Positions 53,131 to 63,246 of a DNA stretch of 64,000 bases are shown piece by piece. A model generated the notes under the pieces. The model was not told where the DNA came from and searched no databases. It was given only the letters and a program-made list of their open reading frames with translations. Both the position numbers and the translations under genes were made by a program. This DNA comes from Tuctoria greenei (lineage: Eukaryota; Streptophyta; Magnoliopsida; Poales; Poaceae). The number at the start of each line of letters is the position of its first letter. The first letter of the stretch is position 1. The stretch covers positions 112,573,110 to 112,637,109 of the forward strand of contig JAYESD010000001.1 of assembly GCA_036927565.1 (NCBI GenBank), in the 5' to 3' direction.

Positions 53131-53600
53131 AGGGTGGAAGGGGGGCATCAACACTGTCGGGAAGTTGGGCGACATGCATGAGTCGGTGCCGCCGAGAGGG
53201 GGCGAGAGTGTGCACCGCTAGGAAGGGGTCGAGGGCGTGGCCCGTTGGTGGCTAAGGCGAAGGCAGGTATCGAGGGTGATTTCGGCGCCACCGGGAGGGG
53301 TGACAGGGGCGAATTGGCGCCGCTGAGAGGGGGTGGCGGAGGCGAATCTGTGTCGCCGGGAGGGGGCAGTGGCGAATCGGCACTGCTGGGAGGGCGGTGA
53401 GGGCGTGCACTGCTAGGAGGAGGTCGAGGGCGTGCGCCGTCGGAGGGTGAGGCCGAGGCGGGTGCCGGGGGTGAGTACCGTGAGTTTGGCACCACCGGGA
53501 AGGGGGCGAGGGCGAGCGCGAGCGCTGTGAGAGGGAGGGGTGGCGGGTGCAAGGTCGACAAGGGGGTAGTGGCGGCAGAGTCCTCGCGAGTCACTCAAGA
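53130..53600. repeat. GC-rich minisatellite-like low-complexity region
   Basis: Imperfect units such as GCCGGGAGGGGGCGA and GGCGAATCGGC repeat for about 430 bp. Open frames on the minus strand are only Pro/Ser-rich by composition and match no domain. Confidence 0.6.
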
Positions 53601-53989
53601 GCGCGTCCCCAGTCCGCTGTAGAGTTTGGGATTTCCACTCAAGCATTACCAAATGCACCTATTAGAAAATGGGAGGCAAGGCAATTTACTGAACAGTTTA
53701 ACACACGAAAGCACGCTGTGACAAACACCGACACATAGACGGGACAAGAATAATCGCATTCCAATTTAAAAATGGAGGAACCACTGTAGATGTTGATGAA
53801 GATCTAATTTGCAGCAAACGTTGATGGTCAAATTGGACAGCAGCACCCTATCTCCTTGGTAGACGACCTATGACAAAGAATACGAGCAGTCACGCGGAGC
53901 ACTTCCCAAAAACCTTATTCACCCTCCCCCAGTGCAGGACTGCAAGGGTGAGGAATTCCGGAGACCTACTTTCCCGATCGTCGACACAC
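53601..53989. other. unassigned spacer
   Basis: No coding or repeat similarity seen. Confidence 0.4.
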
Positions 53990-54860
53990 ACAATTCCGGA
54001 TGGAGGTTCTGTAGTATCCCGAACTTGTCCGTTATTGAGTACGGACTAGTCTGATATTCATCTCTAGAACTTTTTGGAGTTGTCCGATAGTTTCCCATTT
54101 TGGTACGATTTGCGAAAGGTTGGTCGAACCTCCAGACTTGTCCAGACCCATACTGAACTTGTCCGTTTTGCTCTCTGGACATTTTCGGACTTGTCCGAAC
54201 CCTAATCGGATTTGGCCGTTCTTCTCTCTGTTCAAAATCGGACTTGTTCGGCCCCTAGCGGACTAGTCCGGTGTGCCCGACTCGGATTCTATTTCTTTCT
54301 CCATGACAAGTTATTGGGTAATTGCCTTAAGTGGGCCAAGAACACCGTGCCCGATATTAGTGGACCCCACCACGACCCCTACTCGTCCTCCACCACCCTT
54401 AAACTTAAATTCCACCCAAAACCTACCACATCCACACATAATTGTGACTAGTTAGCAGGCTATGATATCAACTTAATAACATGCATTACCACATAATTGC
54501 ATTATTCATGCATGTCATGACATATTGAGTAATATATGAGCATTTATTGATTGTAATGCTTGTTTTGTATGTTTGTTGCGCGGAATAGAAGGTGTGGCTC
54601 TAGAGGGTGCTGTGGAGGACCTCCAGCACTAGAATTTTGAAGTTTTCGATCCTAACCAATCTCAAGAGAAAGGCAAATGTCCTTGATCATTTTGATCCTG
54701 TTTTTAAATGTTTTGTTTGCAAAACTGCATGCTTGTATTAAATTGATGGGAAACCCAAGATATGTGTTTACTAGCCGTCCTAAGTGGGTGAAAGATGAGA
54801 ACGCCTTGTCGAGGCCCGCTATCCACGCGCTGGAGCTTTCTGTCCCCACCGTCGTTTTTT
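53990..54860 (+). mobile_element. fragment of a chromovirus E-type LTR
   Basis: Contains CGGACTAGTCTG and CGGACTTGTCC palindromes (54,030-54,270), CCTTAAGTGGGCC (54,322), CATGTCATGACATATTGAGTAATATATG (matched in part) and GGAGGACCTCCAGCAC, all in the same order as 31,440-32,550 of LTR E, with deletions. The ends are not defined. Confidence 0.8.
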
Positions 54861-55604
54861 GCCGTTGTGCCCATCTCGACAAAAACATTACTACTAAATA
54901 GACCGTGACGTGCCCTAAATGGGCCGTGTCAGGCTGGGCTAGGCCGAAGCCCGTTTATATACATAGAGTAATTAATTACTCGAACAAAAATAATAACTAA
55001 GCAAAAAGCAATTATAATACAAATTAAACAATTAACAACTAATTAACATTAACATACCATAATGCGTGTACAGCAGCGGTGACATGGACAGCGGCGGCGG
55101 CAGCAGTGTGGGCAGCGGCGGCGGCGTGGTAGCGGCAACGGTGTGGGCAGCGGCAACGGTGTGTGTATAGAACAATTCACATTAATTAATATAACAATTA
55201 ACATACATCATAAATCTAGCTAAATAATGTGTATAATCCAGAATTTGAATCTAGCTAAATAATTTCACTTGCAATTCGAATCTAGAGAGAGAGCGAAGAG
55301 GTAACGAACAGTGGGAGGTTGGAGGCGGCGGGCTATGGCGATGGGCGCCGGCGGCGGGCAGCGGAGGAGGGCGGCGGGGACTGGCGTCGGCGGCATCGTC
55401 ATGAACCTGGGGCGTCAAGCGCCGGGAGGCGCGGCGGGCTCTGGAGGGTGGGCGGTGGCAGCATCGGACGAGCGAGTGAGATGCCAGTGGTAGCGAGCGA
55501 GGGCTGCAGCGCAGGAGTGGGCGAGCGGCGGTAGCGAGCTAGTGGCGGCAAAGTGTGCGGAAATGGGAGTCGGGCCGCATAGGCCGGCGGTATATCCCCT
55601 TATT
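54861..55604. other. AT-rich then GC-rich DNA inside a probable CACTA relic
   Basis: GGC/GCG-rich simple sequence (55,075-55,160 and 55,311-55,560) on AT-rich background. Small Gly/Arg-rich frames are composition artefacts. It precedes a CACTA-like end and probably belongs to a non-autonomous element. Confidence 0.35.
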
Positions 55605-55883
55605 TGGGACGACCGTTAACTTACGATGGCGCTAGGGTTAGCCGTCACAAGTTACTTAGTTTGCGACGGTACTAAGGTTGACCGTCGCAAGTTATACCTC
55701 TATTTGCGACGCCGACATAATTTGTGACGGAATTAGAGCACGCCGTCGCAAATTGAGCTTTGATCGGTGACGGTAATTTAACTTGCGACGGACACATGCG
55801 TGCCATCGCAAGTTATTTAATTTGCGACGGCAGGCCATCGCAAATTATTGCAGCTGTCACAAATGGTAGAGTTTCCTATAGTG
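55605..55883. mobile_element. CACTA-like terminus with subterminal GCGACGG repeats
   Basis: At least ten direct and inverted copies of TTTGCGACGG or CCGTCGCAA in 280 bp, ending in GAGTTTCCTATAGTG, the reverse of CACTATAGGAAACTC. Dense subterminal repeats next to a CACTA terminus are typical of En/Spm elements. The matching left end was not found. Confidence 0.7.
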
Positions 55884-56025
55884 AGTAGATTGATAGTGCT
55901 TTACAAAGCATATGCTTCCGGATGATTTTATTTTCTGAATTGGTTCGATCTATGGATAATTGGCTTGTACGAGGTACAACAAACCTTGACAGAAGGAGCC
56001 TTTTCTGTCAAATGACACCAGAAAT
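55884..56025 (+). other. possible 3' exon remnant of a host gene
   Basis: Immediately right of the CACTA end the plus strand is open for about 50 codons (RMILFSELVRSMDNWLV, RSLFCQMTPEIIQKHLD) to a TAA at about 56,045, followed by UTR-like sequence. It has codon-like composition but I do not recognise it. Evidence is weak. Confidence 0.2.
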
Positions 56026-56045
56026 TATTCAAAAGCATTTGGACT

Positions 56046-57113
56046 AAACAAATCAGCACTTATTCACTGTATCTTTGTGGCAGTAGAATTTGTAGAATCA
56101 TTTTTTCTTGTAATATTTTTTATGTGAACTCAGTCATACATTTTAATTTGACACGATACTCATGTATCCTTTTGTTCTGCACATGTATGAAATTTTGTAA
56201 TTTGTACAAATATGATGCGATCTACTGATACGTACTGTACAAATCTGACATACGGTGTCTATTGTAATTTTTATTTTATTTTTCACATTTTTTTACTTCT
56301 ACACTGTATTTTATGTTACTGTTTTTTCATACTGGCAACCACAATTTTCTTGAAAAATCTGAGTTGTAACATGTTCAAGAATCATTTTTTTCTTATTTTT
56401 AAAAAGAAATCATTATTTTTATAGCACAAATCAATAATATTCCTCTATTAAAGAATACTCTCTGGCAGCCAAATGAAGAAAGGAAAAAACCTGGTGTGAA
56501 ATCACTCCTTCCTGGATCAGATGTCAACCCAAACCCAGGTTGGATTGGCTAACACGTGTGTTATGTCCCAACTTGCCAAACAAAGCTGTAGGGGAATTTA
56601 GATCGCAGCTGCTGTTCTGTCTATGGAGGAGAAGAGACCAGATGTTGAACGTGCAAGGGACTGAACTGTCAGAGTTTGGTGAGTGGAGACTCTATGAATG
56701 ACGAGTGTGTCCCAGCTGGAAGCAAGACATAGAGGCAGAGGTTGGTAAATGGGGCCCAGTGGCTTAGAACAGACACAGCAGCAAAACAGGGAACGGTCTA
56801 GTGTATCAGCAGACTTAAAATAAGGAAAATATATAGCAAATGAGCTCTACAAATTCTGAAATTTTGAGGAAGATTTCCTGACATCCTTAATATAATTTTA
56901 AAATATCAAACACCAGCGAGTGAATCTAACAATAGTTTATCATTTTTCTTGTATAGACATGCATATGAGTTAAATGACGATGTTCAGGCTCTGTTTGATG
57001 CACCATTTAGCAGCTGCTGTACAGGAATATTCTGTTTGAGTATGCAATATGATGAAAATGAAAAATCGAGCATAAAAAAATATGATGATGCCAGTTTAAA
57101 TTAAAAGGGCATA
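56046..57113. other. low-copy-looking AT-rich DNA, no gene recognised
   Basis: Contains long T-rich tracts to 56,450, then more balanced sequence with ACACGTGTGTTATG near 56,565. No domain, repeat or element end was recognised before the LTR at 57,114. Confidence 0.4.
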
Positions 57114-57962
57114 TGTCGGCGGTTAGAACCGGCAGATCTCCCTACACTACTAAAGTGATAGGGGAGTTTGATGTTCGGTGTGGGCGCGTGGAGATTCAAG
57201 AAGGTGAATAGGAGTTTGACACAGGAGACAAAGGAATTTACGTGATTCGGGCCGCCTAAGCGTAATACCCTACTCCACGAGTGTGTTGGTGTTGTATTAG
57301 CAGTATGAGTTTGCCATGAGTGTATGGGGTGCGTGAGTTCGTTCGTCAACGTGCCTGTGTGTATCGTCGGCCTGTCCTTTTATAGTACAAGGACAGGACG
57401 TTACAAGTTAGCCTGGCCCGACATGTGGCCCCGGCGGTTACTAGTATTGATACACGCTTAATTGCTCTTAATGATCCTGTAACGGGCTTTAACAGCACCG
57501 TTACCGGTGTTAAGATCGTCCGTTTAAGTGTCATTAATATAGCATTAATGACACTTAATCGGGTCTTGAAGTCCTTGGCTCTCCTTTGATGATCCGGAGC
57601 CGTTACAAGGTCTTCCGGAGGTTAGAGGCCGAAGGTCCAACGATTGAACACGTGGCAGCTCCGGAGCTTGCTGTGGGAAGCAGGAAGCTCCGGGGCTACC
57701 CGACACGTGTCAGGTCCGGAGCTTCTCTCGGTCTGGGGTTAAGCCCGGAGGTGCCATTTGGGTACGTGGCCCGGAGCTTCCCCCTTGTGGGCGGTAGCTC
57801 CGGTTTGGCAGTACACGTGGCGATCCAGGGATTAACCATGTTGGAGAAGCGGGTCCGGTTATTTTTGACATGTGGGCCTCCGAGGGTCTTCAAACCAAGT
57901 AGATGACTTTCCTTTGAAATCTTCGTAACCTCAAGGGGTGTACGGTTTCTAGGGTACCGACA
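57114..57962 (-). mobile_element. 3' LTR of element G
   Basis: 849 bp, TGTCGGCGG to GGTACCGACA, a terminal inverted repeat. On the minus strand CTATAAAAGGACAGG (57,372-57,386) is a good TATA box. CACGTGG boxes recur at 57,649, 57,704, about 57,763 and 57,814, a looser form of the 55-bp array of F. Confidence 0.85.
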
Positions 57963-58493
57963 GTGGCCCCCTGGACCTACCTCGGAGGAAGATCACTGGG
58001 GTGAAGTCATTTCGTCGAAGGTGGGTCCATCCTCGCGACTCTTGAGCTGAGTCTGCAAGGGTCTTCGAAGGTGCCGTTGGCAGGGATTTACAGTTAGATC
58101 CGCCGCGTGGCGCACCTCGTGCGGCAGATGAGATCTTTGATGTGCGGATCTCACGCAATTGAAGGTCGCCGGTTCCCGATATGAAAACCGTATCGGTTCC
58201 GCGCGCCTTGTCAGGGCGCCGCCTTTGGGTTTCTCGCCTTGTGATGACAACCGTTCGCCTGGGTAAGAGCCTCGACTTGATCGTCGGGGTGGTCCTGGGC
58301 CCTCTTGTCATCGGCTGGGTTGAATTCTTGAGTGGTATCTTCGACTTCCCTGCAGTTTCCATCCAAGCGTTGCGAGGGCTTACTTAAGAAGGAAAGCGCG
58401 CACCGTCGGGAGTTCTTTACGCCTCTCATCTGATCTTGCGCTCAAACTCCCAACTCGTGCTTCGCTCCTCTTCTCTTGCCTAGCTGTGTCGCG
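57963..58493 (-). promoter_or_regulatory. polypurine tract of G (minus) and leader of reverse-strand gene (plus)
   Basis: On the minus strand GGTCCAGGGGGCCAC abuts the LTR start. On the plus strand TACTTAAGAAGGAAA (58,381) is shared with 16,631 in F. The remainder is non-coding. Confidence 0.6.
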
Positions 58494-61400
58494 ATGGAGT
58501 TGGGTCTGCACGAGAGTCGCTTGAAGACCGACGGCGATTTGAAGAAGGTCCGGGCCCTCATGGGGTGGTCCTCGGACTTCTTCAACCGCTTGGTCCGTGC
58601 CGGCGGAGAGCTCCCCTTCGAGAAGGAGCGTGCCGCCGAAATGGTGTACTTTTCTTCGTACGACATTGTGGGGTTGATCCCACCTTTTTCTTCCTTCTTC
58701 TTGATGCTGCTAGACTTCTATGATCTGCAGCTGTACCACCTTGGCCCTCACTCCATTCTCCTCGTGTCTATTTTCGTCCACTTCTGTGAGATGTGGGTGG
58801 GCATCCCCCCTGTATCGAACTCTTCCGGACCTTCTTCACCGTCCACACCACCGACCAGAGCAATGAGTACCTTGGCTTCTACTACTTCGTGAAGCACAAG
58901 AAGTGCCCATTCAAGTACCTCCGGTCGTTTCCTTCCAGGAAGTGGGATGACTGGAAGAAAGATTGGATAGTCGTCAGGGTGGAGGAGCACGAGAGATTGG
59001 AGCTGCCCGACAGTCTGCCCGGCATCGACACGACGATCTGGAGTGAAGCTCCAGTGCTGGCGGAAGCTTTCAACCTCGCCTTGACCAGGATCCGCAAATG
59101 CGTGGAGGGAGGATTGACTCCTCAGGCGGTATTTTGCAATTTCCTGGCCAACAGGTGGGCGCCGCTGAAGAGGAGGGAGAAGCTCACTTGGGCCCTCAAC
59201 AGCGTGATGGACGAGGACCGGGTTGAAGTCCAACATGGTTGGGAAAACCTTGGAGTTCCACCTCAAGAAATTCCAGCACGGCATTGACATCGACGGTGAT
59301 GACTTGACTCCACCGTCGGCCTTTCTCCCTCTGAACGTGGAAGTGGAGTTCAACAGGGAGCTCCGGCGGAAGATGACCGCACTTGACGACCTTGGTGTCG
59401 TCGAGAGAAGATCAACCACCCGGGTGGCGATCCCCGGAATGCCCAAAGATGGCTCTGTCCCTGCCCCACAGCCGAGGGTCGAGGTCGTCGGCAAGGGCAA
59501 GGAGCTGGTGGATGAGCCGGAGAGCCGGAAGAGGAAGCTGCAACATGCCGACGGAAGGTCCGTCAGGCCCGCTACTTCCGCCTCGGTTCCTTCTTCCCGG
59601 AGGGGAAGATCTTCTACCACCGTGGCGATTGTCCCCATAGTGGGGTCCTTCCGGAATGATACAGTTCCTGCAGTGGGGTCCTCCCAGAGCGCGTCTGTTC
59701 CCGTGGTGGGATCCTCCTGGGGTGCTAGCTCCAGGCGCACGACTTCGGCACGTGGGACGGTGGGAGCCTCCAGGTCTGGGGGTTCTTCCCGATCGAGGAG
59801 AGCCTCGACCCGGGAAACGCCCATGGCCGCGACAAGTTCCGGGGGGCCTTCTGGAGCTTCTATGCCGACCGTGGCCAGCCCGGAACGTCCAGGAAAAAGG
59901 TTCCACGCAAGCTGGTGCGGAAGCCTTCCATGTTAATTTTTAATCTTTACCTTGGTTAACTATTTAATGGTAGCAACTGTTTGTTAATTTTCTTCGTTCA
60001 TCATCTGCAGCGTCCCCAAGAAGGGGAGTGAGGCTCCACCCTCAGCCACAGTGTCTGAGGCCGTGAGGGTGGGAGCTTCTGCTCCTGTCTCGGTGCCGCC
60101 TCAAGTGGTGGCTGAGGCTGCGACAGCTCCGGCGCCGGCTGTCGTGGTCATGGACCTCGACTCGTCCCTAGAAGTTCCCGTGGTAACGCCAGAGCACGGG
60201 AGTGAAGACACGCCAGCGGCACCTATCCCGGAGGTTGAAGCTTCAGTTCCTGGTGCTGCGATGATGGAAGCTCCGGCTGTTGAGCCGGAGGAAGTAGTAG
60301 TCCCGGCCTCAGAGCCGGAAAGTGTCGAAGCCCCGGCGGTTGAGCCGGAGATGACTGAAGCCCCGCCATGCGAGCCGGAAGTCGAGGTAGTTCCGGCAGT
60401 TGGGCCGGTTACCTCCGAAGCACCGGCCGCTGAGCCGGTTATTATTCGAGCTCCGGCCTCAGGGCCGGTCGAAGTTGAAGATCCTTCGGCTCCTGAGCCG
60501 GTGGTTGAAGAGGAGATGGAGCTCGAGCCTCCCTCGGAAGAGGTGCCCAGACCGGAGCCAGTAGCAGCTACTGCTCTGGAAGCAACGACGTCGGAGGTAC
60601 CTGCGGCCGAGCCGGAGTGCCCAAGCGAAGTCGCCGGCCCCCTGCCCGAGGGGGTGAATGAAGACTTGGCGGCGGGGCCTTCTTCGATGGCGATTGAGGC
60701 CATCCCGGAGGACGGCCCTAGTGCCTTGGAAGCTCAGGGGTCCAATCTCGTAGAGTGGGACCCAATTTTTGTATGTGAAGACCCGCTGGGACCAGCAGAG
60801 GAGACCCCAGCAGGTCCAGAGCCCATCCCGCTGTCGATGTCTATCGACAATGCCTGTTCTAGTCTGCGTCAAGTCCAATTGGCCTTCTTCCACGACAGCA
60901 AGGCTCTTGAAGAGGAGCGCCAAACCCTTAGGCGGTGGCGTAATCGGCTCTACTTCGAGACCAAGCTGGCACAGTCGAGGCTAGTGGATGACAAGGAGTG
61001 GATCAAGCGGGAGAAGATCCGCCTGGAGTACCGGGGCAAGCTGCTAGATGACAGGGAGAGCATGACTCGGGCCCTCGACGCTCAATCCCAGGAGATTTAC
61101 AATCAGGCTAAAGCAGCCAACAGTGCGGCCGAGGAACGCCATGAAAGGCTGGAGGTCATTAACACTGCACTCATCAAGCACCGAGAGGCACTTGAAGAGA
61201 GGGAGAAACGGCTCGATAATGAAGAGCAGAAACTCCTTGAGCTATGGGATGATGTCCTGAGGAGGGAAGAGGAGCTTGCCGAGAAAGTAGCTCTGGCTGA
61301 CAAGGGCCTCGAGGAGCGCACCAAGAAATTGGAAGAGCGCTGCCAAGAGGAAGAGGAGAAGACCTGGGTGCGAGGGCAGGAACTCTACGAATACGAGTGT

Positions 61401-61982
61401 GCCCTTGTTGCCCGAGAGAAAAAAGTGCAGGCTAGGGAGAAGGACCTGGTCGATCGCCGGAACAAGATCCACCTCCGGGAGGAGGAGCTCGGAAGACTCG
61501 AGAGGCGGGTTGCTGAAAAGATTCAGCAAAACGCCAAAGAAGTTGAGCGCCTCGCCCGTGAGAATTCTGAACTGACGGCGGCCAGGAGATCCCTGGAAGA
61601 GATGAAGAGCTTAAGGACTGCGAACTCCTTACAGATTTGGGAGTTCCTGGGCAAGGCCAACGACGTGCTGACGCCGATGGGTTTCAGCCTCGTGCGCCCG
61701 GATGATCAAGAGCCGGAGCCGGACCTTGCGCTGCAAGCGTTAAGCGCAGCAGGTAGCAAGCTCTCCAAGGTGGGCGATGTCATCGCGGACCAACTGGAGG
61801 TTGAGGGGCAATCCCTGGCGAAGAACGTCGCAGAGTATGTGCTGACGTGCTACACCAGCCGGAACTCCCGATTTCCTCTGGACCCGGTGCTTGAAGGACC
61901 CGTCGAAGGAGAAGGCGAAGCTACCCGAGCCAGCGTATCGGAGGTCGCCCAGAAGGTCGCCCAGTTCTTCCATAGGGTCTAG
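58494..61982 (+). pseudogene. reverse-strand additional gene of Tat element G; exon 2 fully open
   Basis: Exon 1 starts at the ATG 58,494 (MELGLHESRLKTDGDLKKV) with a Transposase_28-like domain (MGWSSDFFNRL, YFSSYDIVGLIPPFSSFFLMLLDFYDL). It has two frameshifts: a C run at about 58,805-58,811 and a site near 59,230. It goes on to PPSAFLPLNVEVEFNRELRRKM and a Ser/Arg-rich part. Exon 2 (from about 60,011) is open for over 640 codons: eight 10-residue repeats (EAPAVEPEEV type), IDNACSSLRQVQLAF, about 300 residues of coiled coil, then VGDVIADQLEVEGQSLAKNV and a TAG at 61,980. The intron donor is mutated. Antisense to pol; it resembles the reverse-strand gene of maize Grande. Function unknown. Confidence 0.78.
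59933..60010 (+). other. intron of the reverse-strand gene of G, donor damaged
   Basis: Same position and length class (77-78 bp) as 18,133-18,210 in F. The acceptor CATCTGCAG is good. The donor reads CCATG|TTAAT where F has CCAAG|GTAAGC; the GT one base earlier would shift the frame. The exact right edge has a one-base uncertainty. Confidence 0.65.
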
Positions 61983-62219
61983 GACCATCTCTGTAGTTCT
62001 CACTTGTATTTTCTCTTCTTCTTCCTCAATTTTGTAATCCCTTGTCTCCAGATGTAATCTCTTGTCTCCATATAAATGATATCCCCAAATTTTTGTGAAT
62101 TTCACTTTTTGTCTTCAACACCTTTATCTTCACTTGGCCCCCTGGTAGATGTACACAATTTGATTTTGAACATGTACCAAAAAGGATATTGTGTTTTGTT
62201 GAAGACTCATTTGCTCCGA
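61983..62219 (+). other. 3' non-coding part of the reverse-strand gene of G
   Basis: Pyrimidine-rich, with GCCCCCTGGTAGATGTACACAATTT shared in part with 20,115 in F. Probably includes the transcript end. Confidence 0.4.
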
Positions 62220-62530
62220 ACTTGTAGAATTTAGGTCCGAAGTCTTCGATAGTTAAGGTCCCTTGAGGTTGTCGGAGCTTAGAAGCTCCGGCATTGTCCA
62301 TCGCTGGAGCTTAATAGCTCCGGCAATAGCCTCTATCAACACGTATAGTGTTGATAGTTAGTCCTCCGGGATGTCGGAGCTGAGTAGCTCCGGCAGTGAC
62401 CTTTGCCAACACTTAGTTTGTTGGCTGCAGACTCCATTTATGGGGTCTTCGCACCATCTTTTATTCAGCGTCGACGGCCGGCCCCCTTAGGGGAGTCGGA
62501 GCTTAGTTAGCTCCGGCTTTTCTCCATCAA
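62220..62530. repeat. hairpin-rich zone of element G (minisatellite counterpart)
   Basis: Several GGAGCTTAGAAGCTCC-like palindromes (62,274, 62,305, 62,380, 62,500) and two longer hairpins: TATCAACA-7 bases-TGTTGATA (62,334-62,356) and GCCAACA-7 bases-TGTTGGC (62,405-62,425). It lies where F carries its 72-bp minisatellite. Confidence 0.8.
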
Positions 62531-63246
62531 CATAGACATTATTTTTCCTGCACACTTAAGCCAAGAAAAATAGTAAAATTCGTTCCTTGTCTATAATTTC
62601 GTCGCGGCTTACGATTCTCAAGAAGACTTTAAGTCAAACGCGATTTTAAATACAACCGAATGCGTTGTCTTTTCTTCTAGATTCAACCGTCCATGGACCC
62701 GTCTTACTTCGGCCTGCCGGGGTGTAGGTAGAGTGGCGTACTTAGGGTGCTTGACCAGGCTAAGTCGATAGCACACTCCAGCCCTAGATTGGCTTGGCGA
62801 CTTTCAGGCGAGTTGGCCATGAACAATATTTGAATCCAAAAGAACTGACAATACAACTCGAATCGTATATAAACCGGTCGAACTAAAATTTCTTAAGAAT
62901 TGCACGTCTTTGTTATAGACAAGAAAGAGAAAAATAAAAATGTTGAGCCTGTACAAAATAAATGCACGTGGAGTCTATTTCACATGAAGATGTCTTTCAT
63001 TATAGGTTTGGGGTACAGGGGAAACAAGTACACTCTTAGGGTACGGAACCAGGCTAAGTGTGTTTTATTTCTCGTTTGACCCAGGGTAGTTAGCCGCACT
63101 TTTTGTCCTGAGACTTTGACAAGTGTTGCATGAGCTTTGCGGACCTTTCAGGAAAGGTCCGGCTGCTCTCCCGGAGGAACTACCCGACTCTGTACAATGA
63201 CTCTATAACATACACCCCATGTTACTCAAGACTCACCTCCGTGGTA
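62531..63246 (-). other. 3' untranslated region of G pol
   Basis: Shares blocks with 21,100-21,789 in F (GGTAGAGTGGCGTACTTAGG, AAGTCGATAGCACACTCC). No coding function. Confidence 0.5.

Noticed and set aside
53148..53594. Proline-rich protein gene on the minus strand
   Set aside because: The frame results from GC-rich minisatellite-like sequence. There is no conserved motif, no leader, and no splice logic.
52484..53900. Duplicate AGTCACGCGGAG at about 52,485 and 53,888 as ends of an element
   Set aside because: Only 12 bases are shared and the flanks are not clearly alike, so this could be chance.
55311..55534. Small Gly/Arg-rich frames
   Set aside because: Simple GGC/GCG-rich sequence next to a CACTA-like end; no domain and overlapping frames look alike.
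58748..59824. Long minus-strand open frame (358 codons)
   Set aside because: It is antisense to the Transposase_28-like exon of element G. High G+C at third positions keeps the reverse frame open. It has no recognisable domain and no counterpart in element F.
60101..60703. Minus-strand Ser/Thr/Gly-rich frame (200 codons), and the similar one at 18,148-18,870
   Set aside because: Both are mirror images of the coding 10-residue repeat (GAGGCT-like units read backwards as serine and glycine). They arise from the repeat's composition.
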